A model generated the notes under the pieces. It did not search any database and had not been told where the DNA came from. It saw nothing but the letters and a program-made list of their open reading frames with translations. This document shows positions 13,905 through 23,096 of a stretch of 64,000 nt of DNA, piece by piece (the first letter of the stretch is position 1; the number at the start of each line of letters is the position of its first letter). The stretch lies in assembly GCA_900543485.1 (NCBI GenBank), contig UQRM01000003.1, positions 80,170 through 144,169 on the forward strand, in the 5' to 3' direction. Position numbers and translations under genes: made by a program. This DNA comes from an uncultured Eubacterium sp. Lineage in GTDB: Bacteria; Bacillota; Clostridia; Peptostreptococcales; Anaerovoracaceae.

Positions 13905-16900
13905 TTGATCCGAGATTTTATAAAAGAGACACAACGAAGGCTTACGGACAAAGGCTTTCTGATGAAGTTGGGAGAGACGAAAAAAGGGATGACGGGGCTG
14001 CTGAACGATTTTCGGTGGAAGGAGAGGATCTCCGGGCTGGCTGAGAAAGGTGATTTTTCGGCAGGAAGTCTGGCGGAATCGCTGAAACCGCTGATGGAAC
14101 GGTGGGCGGAGGAACCGGAAGAAGGCTGGCTGGAGTTCATATGCAACGAGGTAAAATCGGCCATGTATCCGGAGAACTTTACTTCCAGATCCACGGAAGG
14201 CCGCGGGAAGGCCCGGTTTTTCTTCATGGAAAACTACAGAGCCATGCTGAAATACGAGAGGAAGACCGGCGGGACATCGCCTGTATCTCACATAGACTTT
14301 CTACCGGCCAGGGAGGTGAAGGAGTGTATCACCTTTAAGGAGTACGAGAAGCTCCGTGCCTTCTGGAAACAGGAGTATATCTTTGAATTCATGAGGATAA
14401 ACAGGGAGATCACGCCTTTCAATACAATAGGACATATCGCCGGGGTACATTACGTGGCGGTTTTCATAGGGAACCAGCTGAGAGGGACAGATGTGCCGAT
14501 AGATATGGCGCTGTTGTCGGGGGCTGCCGCAGGCCATGACCTGGGAAAGTTCGGATGCAGCCCGGCTGAGGCTGCAAGGACACCGTACCTGCACTATTAT
14601 TACACTGATGAGCTCCTCAAGAGAAAAGGAATGCCGATGATATCCCATATAGCCAGCAACCATTCCACCTGGGATCTGGAGCTGGAGAATCTGTCGGTGG
14701 AGTCTCTGATCCTTATCTACGCTGATTTCAGGGTCAAGAGCAGTCGGGAAGAAGGCGAGGAGATAGTCCACTTCTATACGCTGGAAGAGGCTTTCGATGT
14801 GATACTGGGCAAGCTGGACAATGTGGATATGGCAAAACGCCACAGATACGAGAAAGTCTACGCCAAACTGAAGGATTTCGAGGATTATCTGGTAGATATC
14901 GGAGTCCAGACCGACGTGTGGAAGGCGCCGTCTGAGGACGTGGGGCTGAAGGACAACGACGTAGCGCTGATGATGGGCGGTCAGGTGGTGGAACACATAA
15001 AGTATACGGCTATAGAGCACAATATCCAGATAATGAATATATTCAACAATGAAAACGCCTTCGGAAGCCTGATAGAGGCCGCCAGGAGCGAAAAGCAGTG
15101 GAAGAGCCAGCGGGCCTATCTCAACATCCTGTCGGAATACTCCACATATATGACGAAGCCGGAGAAGCTGCTGACGGTGAATTTTCTTTATGAGCTCTTA
15201 TCCCACAGGGAAGGCGACATAAGGCGGCAGGCAGGAAGGCTGATGGGCAACGTGATATCCGGATATGATGACGTGTACAGGAAGGAGATCCCCGAGGGAG
15301 CGGTGAAGGACGATATCAACAGAGATGAGGCGGCGGAGCTGTGGGATACTTATCTCCACAAGATCGTGTTCCCGGATTATCGGGTGACGGATCAGCACCG
15401 GAGCTGGATCGGCTATACTCTCAAGGTGGTGATATTCGGACTTCTTGAAAAGGCTGACAGGCGGATGAGCAGGATGTTCATGGAGCGGTATTTCAGGCTT
15501 TTCGGGTTCAGCAAGGTGAAGGACAGCGCGGTGTTCGTGCTGCTGGACTCAGTCATAAGCGTCCCGATGGAAATGTTCTCCGATGAGGACATGGTCTCGG
15601 TGCTGGATTTCGTCAAAAGAGTATCGATCAGAGAACAGGTGGAGATAAAGATAGGAGCTCTCAGAGCCGCGGAGTATATCTCAGGGAAGACAGGCTGCGG
15701 TCATGTGAAGAAAGCGGTGCTGGCGGTGATAGACAATGTCGGTCAGCTGGCTGACAGCATAAGCGTCGCCCACCTGATAAGCAAGACACTGAAAAATATC
15801 GGAGAGGACGAAGCCGCAGAGGAATTTCGCGGGAAAATAGAGAAGCTTCAGAGGATGGGCACTCTCAGCGATGAGATATCCGGTATATTCAGGGAAAACC
15901 TCAAGGTGGGGACCCCGTGGGTAGTGAAGATAGTCAACATGGAATTCCTGCTGGAATACACTCTCAAGGGACGGCTGAAAGAGCAGACTTTCTATCTGGC
16001 CACCCACTTTTCCAACCTGATAAAGGTCAGCGAAAGAGTGACGGTGAGGCACCAGGCAGGCAGGAGCCTGATAGAGATAGCCAGGGCCCTGCCTATAGAG
16101 CAGATAAACGAGCTGGTTATAGAATTAACAAAGGGACTGGAAATCGGAGAATACCAGTTCTCAAAGTACATCCCCGAATATCTGGGAGAGCTGGTCCTGT
16201 ACCTGTATCCTACTGAGCTGGACGAGTTCATCGACAATCTGGGAGAGCTGATGGAAAGCAGCAACGACAAGGTGGGCTCGGTGGCTCTGGACACAGTGGG
16301 GGAGGTCATAAGGAAATATTCCTCATACAAATACAGGAGCAGTGAGGCAAGATCTGATTACGAGGACAGGAAGACAAGGATGCTGGGGATGCTGCTGAAA
16401 GGACTGGCCAACTACCACGAGGTGGTGAGCCAGGAGGCTATCATGGTGACAGGCCAGTATATCTTCGGTTCGGAAGAGCTTTCCATGGAGGAGAAGTACG
16501 ACGCTTTCAGACAGATATACAAGAAGCTGCTGACGCTCATAGCTGATATCGATGAATACGACATGAATTTCTTTACTAACGCGGCGGCACTCAATCACAT
16601 ATACAGGTTCATCTCGGAGTACAAGTTCAACTTCGGGAAGATGGAGCTTCCGGAAAACAGCCACGTGGCCTTTTTCCCGGGGACCTTCGACCCCTTCTCT
16701 CTGAGCCATAAGGGCATCGTACAGGCAATAAGGAACGAAGGATTCGAGGTGTATCTGGCCATAGATGAATTCTCCTGGTCCAAGAAGACGCAGGCAAGGA
16801 TGATAAGGAGACAGATCATTTCCATGTCGGTAGCGGACGAGCCGGATGTATTCCTGTTTGCCGATGATTTTCCTGTAAACATAGCCAATCCCAAGGATCT

Positions 16901-18776
16901 GAAGCGACTCAAGGAGCTGTTCCCGGGCAAGGAGATATATATGGTGGCGGGCAGCGATGTGATAATAAACGCGTCGTCCTATAAGGCTGAGCCGGAGGAA
17001 GATTCCATACATTCCATGAATCACATCGTGTTCCAGCGGGAGACTCTTGAGGGAAAAGGCGAGGACAGGATAGCGCTGAAGAACATCTACAGAAAGATGA
17101 GCGGCAATATCAGGGAGCTGAAGCTGCCGGTATACCTGGAGGATATAAGCTCCACCAGGATAAGGGAAAACATAGATTACGGCAGGGACATCTCCAATCT
17201 GATAGATCCGGTAGTGCAGAATTTCATCTACGACAACAGCCTGTACCTGAGGGAGCCTCAGTATAAGAATGTTTTCGAGGCGAAGAACATATCCTTTGAT
17301 TCCCTCAAGGCGCGGGAGGGCTCCATCATCGACGACATGGAAGGAGCCATAGCTGCGGCGGGAGGCGATACGGAGCGGATAAGAGAATATATCGGCGGAC
17401 CGGAGGTGCGTACGGCCGTCATAAGGAACGAGTTCAGAAAGGTCTGCGCCATAGCGGCTGTCAACGAGATAGAGACGGGAGAGCTGTATGATGAGTTCAA
17501 GGATCTGGATATCGCGTCGTATCTGAGGGAGAAGGCCACAGGACGCATGCTGATAATAAGGGGGATATACTGCGCGCCTCACACAGACATGAGAAATCTG
17601 CTGCAGATAATAACGACGGAGGTCATCGCCGAGGCTGTGGCCGATGATATAACCTATGGCATATATCACCCGCTGGAGGGAAAGGCAGATGCCGATGTGC
17701 TGGACGTGCTGGAGCGTCAGGGATTCACAGAGATCTCCATAAAGGGAAAGAAGCAGGGTGTATACGAAGTAAACATGAAGGAGCCTATCGTCGTCATAGA
17801 GAACATGGATACGGCGCTAAAGGAGCCGTTCAATACGAATCACAGGATATTGGACGTGCTGGAGGAGACTCATGCGGACATGCAGCGGGCGCTGACGAAG
17901 CTGAACCCGGGCAATCTGGTGCTCTCCTTCAATGCGGGGATAATGCATCAGAAGATCGTCGACATGGTGACCAAGGCCAATCACGTACCTAATTACACGG
18001 GGCTGAAGCGAAAGCTGGGCGAGTGTATGTGCGTGCCTTTTGGCAAGATACTGAGGGGGATGGTGGTGCCCAACACGGTGACAAAGACCCTCCATACGGA
18101 AAAGATGTTCACCCCGACGCTGGACGATTTCACGATCGAAGAATATCCGATGTACGCGACGATACCGAATCAGATAAGGACCATAAAGTCATTCGGAAGG
18201 CCGGTGATACTGGTGGATGACCTGCTCCACAAGGGCTACAGGATACAGGCGCTGGATCCTATTTTCAAGGAAAACGACGTTGTCATAAGGAAAATGATAA
18301 CGGGCGTGTTGTCGGGCCACGGGGAGGATCTGATGACTATACAGGGGCGGGATGTAGAGAGCGCCTATTTCATCCCCAACCTGAAGGCATGGTTCGTGGA
18401 ATCGACCCTTTGTCCGTTCATAGGAGGAGATGGGGTGAGGAGCATGGAACAGACGGAAGCCAGTCTGATACCTTCCATCAACCTGATATTGCCTTTTGCC
18501 GCGCCGTCATTCCTCAAGGACTGCAGCCGGGAGTCTGTGTATGGGCTGTCGATGGTGTGCCTGAGGAACGCGGCTAAGATATTCCAGGTACTGGAGGAGG
18601 AATATCAGGTGCTGTTCGAGAGGAAGCTGACCATAAAGCGTCTTTCGGATGCGGTGAAGTCGCCGAGGATGCCTAACGGCTCCAACAGAGTCAGCGTCGA
18701 TTCCAATCTGGCGCCGTCGGTATATATGGAAGATTATATTGAACGATTGATAAGACTGAAGGATTCACTGATATGA
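13905..18776 (+). CDS. giant multidomain fusion: HD domain, helical repeats, NadD-like nucleotidyltransferase, GNAT-like and PRTase-like regions
   Basis: This 1623-residue cytoplasmic protein has no signal peptide. An HD-type region at about 175-330 shows H177, the H211-D212 pair in AAGHDLGKF and H253 in ASNHSTWD. A long helical region follows (about 390-900, HEAT-like in look). A nucleotidyltransferase domain at about 918-1115 has FFPGTFDPFSLSHKG (GTFDP at 926-930, H935) and ISSTRIR at 1081-1087, as in NadD/CoaD-type enzymes. A GNAT-like stretch lies near 1165-1275. The C-terminal part has VILVDDLLHKGYR (1434-1446), the look of a phosphoribosyltransferase PRPP loop. The TTG start has GGAGGG six bases upstream. 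The next gene overlaps by four bases. NAD-type nucleotide metabolism or repair is plausible, but the function is not known to me. Confidence 0.85.
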   Translation: MIRDFIKETQRRLTDKGFLMKLGETKKGMTGLLNDFRWKERISGLAEKGDFSAGSLAESLKPLMERWAEEPEEGWLEFICNEVKSAMYPENFTSRSTEGRGKARFFFMENYRAMLKYERKTGGTSPVSHIDFLPAREVKECITFKEYEKLRAFWKQEYIFEFMRINREITPFNTIGHIAGVHYVAVFIGNQLRGTDVPIDMALLSGAAAGHDLGKFGCSPAEAARTPYLHYYYTDELLKRKGMPMISHIASNHSTWDLELENLSVESLILIYADFRVKSSREEGEEIVHFYTLEEAFDVILGKLDNVDMAKRHRYEKVYAKLKDFEDYLVDIGVQTDVWKAPSEDVGLKDNDVALMMGGQVVEHIKYTAIEHNIQIMNIFNNENAFGSLIEAARSEKQWKSQRAYLNILSEYSTYMTKPEKLLTVNFLYELLSHREGDIRRQAGRLMGNVISGYDDVYRKEIPEGAVKDDINRDEAAELWDTYLHKIVFPDYRVTDQHRSWIGYTLKVVIFGLLEKADRRMSRMFMERYFRLFGFSKVKDSAVFVLLDSVISVPMEMFSDEDMVSVLDFVKRVSIREQVEIKIGALRAAEYISGKTGCGHVKKAVLAVIDNVGQLADSISVAHLISKTLKNIGEDEAAEEFRGKIEKLQRMGTLSDEISGIFRENLKVGTPWVVKIVNMEFLLEYTLKGRLKEQTFYLATHFSNLIKVSERVTVRHQAGRSLIEIARALPIEQINELVIELTKGLEIGEYQFSKYIPEYLGELVLYLYPTELDEFIDNLGELMESSNDKVGSVALDTVGEVIRKYSSYKYRSSEARSDYEDRKTRMLGMLLKGLANYHEVVSQEAIMVTGQYIFGSEELSMEEKYDAFRQIYKKLLTLIADIDEYDMNFFTNAAALNHIYRFISEYKFNFGKMELPENSHVAFFPGTFDPFSLSHKGIVQAIRNEGFEVYLAIDEFSWSKKTQARMIRRQIISMSVADEPDVFLFADDFPVNIANPKDLKRLKELFPGKEIYMVAGSDVIINASSYKAEPEEDSIHSMNHIVFQRETLEGKGEDRIALKNIYRKMSGNIRELKLPVYLEDISSTRIRENIDYGRDISNLIDPVVQNFIYDNSLYLREPQYKNVFEAKNISFDSLKAREGSIIDDMEGAIAAAGGDTERIREYIGGPEVRTAVIRNEFRKVCAIAAVNEIETGELYDEFKDLDIASYLREKATGRMLIIRGIYCAPHTDMRNLLQIITTEVIAEAVADDITYGIYHPLEGKADADVLDVLERQGFTEISIKGKKQGVYEVNMKEPIVVIENMDTALKEPFNTNHRILDVLEETHADMQRALTKLNPGNLVLSFNAGIMHQKIVDMVTKANHVPNYTGLKRKLGECMCVPFGKILRGMVVPNTVTKTLHTEKMFTPTLDDFTIEEYPMYATIPNQIRTIKSFGRPVILVDDLLHKGYRIQALDPIFKENDVVIRKMITGVLSGHGEDLMTIQGRDVESAYFIPNLKAWFVESTLCPFIGGDGVRSMEQTEASLIPSINLILPFAAPSFLKDCSRESVYGLSMVCLRNAAKIFQVLEEEYQVLFERKLTIKRLSDAVKSPRMPNGSNRVSVDSNLAPSVYMEDYIERLIRLKDSLI

Positions 18777-19774
18777 GATATATAAGCGAACTGATAGACG
18801 AGAAGAAAGCCGTTGAGAAGCGGGAGGGCAGCGTGGTGCTGCCGGGAAGAGACAGGACACGGAAGGAAAACAGGGTCAATCTGATAGCCCTGGGAGACGT
18901 AGGGGGCACAGTACTGATGGGCCTCAGGCTCCTGGGGGGAGACGTCATAAGCAGCATCGGCATATATGATCTGAACGAAAACGTCGTGAAGCGGTATGAG
19001 ATGGAAATAAACCAGATATGCTTTCCCGACGGCAGGTCGCTGCCTGAGGTGACGGCGCTGGAGCCGGGCAGCGAAAGTCTGTACGACTGTGACATGCTGG
19101 TGTTCTGTGCCACGAAAGGAGTACCGCCGGTGACGACGGCGGCATCGGCGACGGCGGCGGGCGGAGCAGGTCACATGGACGTCAGGATGATCCAGCTTGA
19201 AGCCAACGGAGAGCTGGTGTCCATGTATGCGTCCGAAGCGGTGAAGCGGGGATTTAGCGGTATATTCGCCGTGGTGTCGGATCCGGTGGACCCGCTGTGT
19301 GCCATAGCGCTGAAGGCCGGGCTGGAGCCGGAGCAGATACAGGGCTACGGCCTTGGCGTCATGAATGGCAGAGCCTCTTATCATGCCCGCCGCCATGAGC
19401 GGTTCGCCAGGTATCTTTCGGAGGGAAGGGCCTTCGGGCCCCATGGCGAGGACCTGGTGATAGCCGACAGTGTGACGGACTATGACGATGAGATATCCAG
19501 GGAGCTGACGGAGCTGACGGTCAGAGCCAACATGGAGGTGAGGGCGGGAGGCTTCAAACCGTATATCGCTCCGGCTCTTTCGTCGGGAGCCATATCTCTG
19601 GTGGAGACCCTTGGAGGCGGCTGGAACTACTCGTCGGTGTATCTGGGCGGAGCATTCCTGGGCTGCCGAAACAGAAGGTGCCGGGACGGCATAGAGATGG
19701 AGGATCTGCCGCTGGATGACAGGCTCTTCCGGCGTATAGAGAGAGCATATGAGAATCTGAAGAAACTGGTGTAA
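18773..19774 (+). CDS. lactate/malate dehydrogenase-like Rossmann protein
   Basis: This 333-residue protein overlaps the fusion gene by ATGA and is surely translated with it. After a charged 33-residue leader it has a Rossmann start, VNLIALGDVGGTVLMGLRLLG, with the glycines at 41-45, and an acidic residue at the end of the next strand (IGIYDLNE), which favours NAD. Later segments such as FAVVSDPVDPLCAIAL resemble the VVSNPVD motif of lactate and malate dehydrogenases. The catalytic Arg/His pattern of true LDH/MDH is not obvious; the region where the histidine is expected reads GLGVMNGRASYHARRHERF. It may have another substrate or bind a dinucleotide without LDH activity. Confidence 0.7.
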   Translation: MRYISELIDEKKAVEKREGSVVLPGRDRTRKENRVNLIALGDVGGTVLMGLRLLGGDVISSIGIYDLNENVVKRYEMEINQICFPDGRSLPEVTALEPGSESLYDCDMLVFCATKGVPPVTTAASATAAGGAGHMDVRMIQLEANGELVSMYASEAVKRGFSGIFAVVSDPVDPLCAIALKAGLEPEQIQGYGLGVMNGRASYHARRHERFARYLSEGRAFGPHGEDLVIADSVTDYDDEISRELTELTVRANMEVRAGGFKPYIAPALSSGAISLVETLGGGWNYSSVYLGGAFLGCRNRRCRDGIEMEDLPLDDRLFRRIERAYENLKKLV

Positions 19775-19821
19775 AGAGCCGGACAAGGGGGAAGGCCGGC
19801 TGTCAGAGGGGAGGATAGGTC

Positions 19822-20886
19822 ATGAAAGATATGATACTGATAAACCCTTATTGCCCTGAGGAGAGTAAGAAGGAGAGGCTGGAGAAGATAATCCGCCACA
19901 GCGTAGGCGAGCACTCCTTTGAGATGCTCACTACAGCTGAAGAGGTGGAAAAGGCAGACCTGAGGAACAGGCGGATACTGTTTACCGTGTCCCTGGGACA
20001 GTCGGGGATAAATCTGAGCTGGTACGCCATCATGAAGTACCTGAGGCTCAACAGGGACGCTCTGGAAGGTTCGGTGGGAGGTGTGATACTGGACGGGAAC
20101 AGCGAGATTTTCACAAAATCCACGGGCAGGAGCCTGGTATTCACCGCCAACAGAGCAGGATGTACATTCCCGGGAAGACCGCTGGTGGAAGGGACCAGGA
20201 CGCTGAAGAACTACAACATCCAGGCCAGGAACCTCAATACGGACAACATGGGAGCATATATGGCGGCGGGAAGACAGCTGGTGGAGAACATCTTAGGATA
20301 TTCACAAAAACATGTGGAGCATCCTGACATACTGGTGCTCCACGCGGGAAATGGCGCTACCTCCAACAGTCTGGCGCTGTGGCACATGATAAAGGAACAT
20401 CTTCCTGAGTGCCGCGTCAACGAGATCTCGCTGCGAAACGGTCAGGTTATGGACTGCAGGGGATGCTCCTATGAGACGTGCCGCCACTTTGGAGAGGAGG
20501 GAAGCTGCTTCTATGGAGGAACCATAACGGAGAAAGTCTATCCTGCCATATTGGAGTGCGACGCCCTCGTCATGGTATGTCCCAATTACAATGATGCTCT
20601 GGGTGGGAACCTGACGGCCTTCGTCAACAGGATGACAGCCTTGTTCACCATCAACAGGTTTTACGACAAGAGCCTCTTCGGTGTCATCGTATCGGGATAC
20701 AGCGGAGGAGATATCGTGGCAGAGCAGCTGATAAGCGGACTTAACATGAATAAAACCTTTGCTTTGCCCGGTAAATTTGCTATACTGGAAACGGCCAATG
20801 ACCCGGGGTCTATCGCGGCCTCGGAAGGTATAGAGGAAAGGGCGGCTGCCTTTGCCGCCAACATGAGAGAGAAACTGATGGTCTGA
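19822..20886 (+). CDS. flavodoxin-fold NAD(P)H-dependent oxidoreductase with N-terminal extension
   Basis: This 354-residue protein has a C-terminal flavodoxin/NADPH-dependent FMN reductase domain: PDILVLHAGNGATSNSLAL at 169-187 is the flavin phosphate loop, and ECDALVMVCPNYNDALGG is the isoalloxazine-side segment. Between them is a cysteine cluster (C212, C215, C220, C229 in MDCRGCSYETC and GSCFYGG) seen in iron-sulfur flavoprotein-like reductases. The N-terminal 165 residues are not recognised. GGGAGG precedes the ATG. It lies 47 bases after the dehydrogenase-like gene and is probably third in the operon, pairing a flavin reductase with a dinucleotide-binding protein and a NadD-like fusion. 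Confidence 0.75.
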   Translation: MKDMILINPYCPEESKKERLEKIIRHSVGEHSFEMLTTAEEVEKADLRNRRILFTVSLGQSGINLSWYAIMKYLRLNRDALEGSVGGVILDGNSEIFTKSTGRSLVFTANRAGCTFPGRPLVEGTRTLKNYNIQARNLNTDNMGAYMAAGRQLVENILGYSQKHVEHPDILVLHAGNGATSNSLALWHMIKEHLPECRVNEISLRNGQVMDCRGCSYETCRHFGEEGSCFYGGTITEKVYPAILECDALVMVCPNYNDALGGNLTAFVNRMTALFTINRFYDKSLFGVIVSGYSGGDIVAEQLISGLNMNKTFALPGKFAILETANDPGSIAASEGIEERAAAFAANMREKLMV

Positions 20887-20956
20887 CTGCCGGCGGAGCG
20901 TCCGAAGGCGATCAGAGCATGGATATAAACGGATAGAAGCGGGAAGGAGGGATATC

Positions 20957-22363
20957 ATGGCTGATATATCGATGGACAACGATGCTAAGAACCAGCAGTT
21001 CGATGAAGACGTGGAAAAGATAGTCGAGCTGCTGGATGAGAAATCCTACTTCAAGGCCAGAGATGCCATATTGAAATACAACGCGGTGGATATCAGCGAG
21101 ATACTGGAAGAAGTGCTGGAGGAGCTGGGAGTCGAGAAAACCATAATAATATTCAGGATGCTGCCGAAGGACGTATCGGTGGAGGTCTTTTCACATCTTC
21201 CCTCCGACGACCAGGTAGCTATCGTCCATGGCATAACCGACAGGGAAATAACCTACATCATAGACGAGCTGGACTTCGACGATAAGATAGACGTGCTGGA
21301 AGAGCTGCCGGCAAACATCGTGGATAAGATACTGGAGAGCACGCCGAAGGAAGAGCGGAAGCTGATAAACACCTTTCTCAACTATCCCGACACCTGCGCA
21401 GGAAGCCTGATGACTCCCGACTACATCAGTCTTCAGGAGACCATGACGGTGGCTGAGGCGCTGGCTCACATAAAGAGCGAGGGCATGGACAGTGAGACCG
21501 TCTATACTTGCTATGTCAAGCGGGGCGGCAGGAAGCTGGAGGGTATCGTATCCCTTCGTTCCCTTGTGATAGCCGATGATGATACGAAGATCTATGACCT
21601 GATGAACACCGACTATGTGTATGTCAACGTCTACGATGACCAGGAGGAGGTAGCGGAGAGCTTCAAGAAATACGGCTTTCTCGCCATTCCTGTAGTTGAT
21701 AATGAACACCGGCTGGTGGGGATCATCACTGTAGATGATATCCTGCCGGTAATCGAGGAAGAGGCCAGTGAGGACATGGAGAGGATGGCCGGTGTAATAG
21801 ACGATTCCGATACCGAGTATCTGGATCAGGGTGTGTTCCGTCATGTCGGTAACAGACTGCCGTGGCTGATATTCATGAATATCTCAGCCATGATAACCGG
21901 CGCTATCCTCGTCAGGTTCGAAGCTGTGCTGGCGCAGGTCATCGTGCTGGTATCCTATCTGCCGCTGCTTATGAGTACCGGCGGTAACAGCGGGTCTCAG
22001 GCTTCGACGCTGATAATCCGTGGTATGGCTACTGATGAGATAGACTTGAAAGACGTACTCAAGGTCACGTGGAAAGAATTCAGGGTCAGCATAATACTGG
22101 GAGTTTCCCTTAGCCTGATAAACATGGCCAAGGTGCTGATAATAGACAGGGAGAGCATGGCCATAGCGCTGACGGTGGCTATTTCCATGGTGATAATAGT
22201 CATATTCGCCAAACTGCTGGGAAGCCTCTTGCCCATGGCAGCCAAAAAGCTGGGGATCGACCCGGCGTTGATGGCCAACCCTATGATATCGTCGCTGACA
22301 GACATGTTTTCCACTGTCGTATATATGCTGATAGCGGCCATGTTCCTGGGGATAGCTCTGTAA
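20957..22363 (+). CDS. mgtE: magnesium transporter MgtE
   Basis: This 468-residue homodimeric Mg2+ channel sits in the cytoplasmic membrane. It has the MgtE N domain (about 20-130, acidic helices), two CBS domains (about 135-260, including PDYISLQETMTVAEALAHIK and GFLAIPVVDNEHRLVGIITVDDILPVI), and a pore part of five helices from about 290. The pore segment includes STGGNSGSQASTLIIRGMA, close to the conserved family motif, and IDPALMANPMISSLTDM. AGGAGGG precedes the ATG. The family gates on intracellular Mg2+ through the N and CBS domains. No Mg2+-sensing leader is visible in the 70 bases upstream. A terminator is at 22562. Confidence 0.96.
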   Translation: MADISMDNDAKNQQFDEDVEKIVELLDEKSYFKARDAILKYNAVDISEILEEVLEELGVEKTIIIFRMLPKDVSVEVFSHLPSDDQVAIVHGITDREITYIIDELDFDDKIDVLEELPANIVDKILESTPKEERKLINTFLNYPDTCAGSLMTPDYISLQETMTVAEALAHIKSEGMDSETVYTCYVKRGGRKLEGIVSLRSLVIADDDTKIYDLMNTDYVYVNVYDDQEEVAESFKKYGFLAIPVVDNEHRLVGIITVDDILPVIEEEASEDMERMAGVIDDSDTEYLDQGVFRHVGNRLPWLIFMNISAMITGAILVRFEAVLAQVIVLVSYLPLLMSTGGNSGSQASTLIIRGMATDEIDLKDVLKVTWKEFRVSIILGVSLSLINMAKVLIIDRESMAIALTVAISMVIIVIFAKLLGSLLPMAAKKLGIDPALMANPMISSLTDMFSTVVYMLIAAMFLGIAL

Positions 22364-23006
22364 ACGAAGTGTATGAGAGGAAGTACCATACGAAAAGTAT
22401 TTGAACGCAGCGTAACAAAAAGTATGCTGATTTAAGAATACGCTCATATACTGGAGGTATTCTTCTTGTGTCATCGTGTGGGAACAACAAGTTAAAAGTG
22501 AAGTCTGTCAAGTGATATTGCCATCATTTCCGGATTTTTTCAACTTTATGATATCTCTTTGACCGGGCGTCCCGAGGATGACGTCCGGTTTATAATTTTT
22601 TTGGTAGAAAGTGAAGATTGAGTATAACCGCACCTGAAAATCCAGTCCGTTTTCAAAAATCACGGGGGTATTTTGACGGCAAAAATGAAACAATGCACCT
22701 GTTATTGAACGCCAGACTGGTGTTTTCGCTCTTATTTGTATATATTTGGATGCGCATTGGAGAAAAGAGTTATACTTTAAAACAGGGCTTTCGAGATAAT
22801 TAAGTATAATTTTGAGAGGATATGCCGTGAAAAGAGCATGACGGAACGGCTTATACCCACATCGGGTATTCGACCCGCGCATCCTTATGTGTAAAGAACG
22901 TTCGTTCTCTATGAAGGTAAGTGATATAATGATGATGACGGGCTGACCGCCGTGCCGTTACGGGAAAGGATGAGAAGGAGCGGAGATTTTTCACCGGATG
23001 TTTTCT
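22364..23006. other. long gene-free region after mgtE
   Basis: About 640 bases hold no supported gene. Seen here are a terminator at 22562-22602, a TATAAT at 22925-22930 without a good -35, and a short dyad AGAACGTTCGTTCT at 22895-22908 that only loosely resembles a Gram-positive LexA box. Several short frames exist on both strands but none shows family resemblance or a convincing start. Confidence 0.5.
22562..22602 (+). terminator. intrinsic terminator downstream of mgtE
   Basis: ACCGGGCGTC (22562-22571) pairs with GACGTCCGGT (22580-22589) with one G-U pair and an 8-base loop, followed by a T-rich tract to 22602. Confidence 0.75.
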
Positions 23007-23034
23007 TTGAAACAGCCCGCTGGTATGGTATAAT
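23007..23034 (+). promoter_or_regulatory. sigma-A-type promoter of nnrD
   Basis: TTGAAA (23007-23012), a 16-base spacer and TATAAT (23029-23034) lie 62 bases before the chosen nnrD start. Confidence 0.65.
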
Positions 23035-23096
23035 GAGTTGCGTAATGGGATGGCGCGGGCGGAATGGCGCGCCTGGCAGGGGGTAATGGAAAAATC

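Noticed and set aside
16323-17669. A 448-codon open frame on the minus strand inside the large fusion gene
   Set aside because: It is a shadow of the plus-strand coding sequence; the translation has no family resemblance and no ribosome binding site, while the plus-strand frame has clear motifs.
20887-20956. M-box magnesium riboswitch before mgtE
   Set aside because: The gap is only 70 bases and shows none of the conserved M-box segments.
22840-22885. Possible tRNA fragment with a GGGTATTCGACCC-like arm
   Set aside because: Only a T-arm-like hairpin can be drawn; no acceptor or anticodon stem is found around it.
22895-22908. LexA-type SOS box AGAACGTTCGTTCT
   Set aside because: It matches GAAC-N4-GTTC but not the outer bases or the inner purine/pyrimidine pattern of the Gram-positive consensus, and no SOS gene follows.
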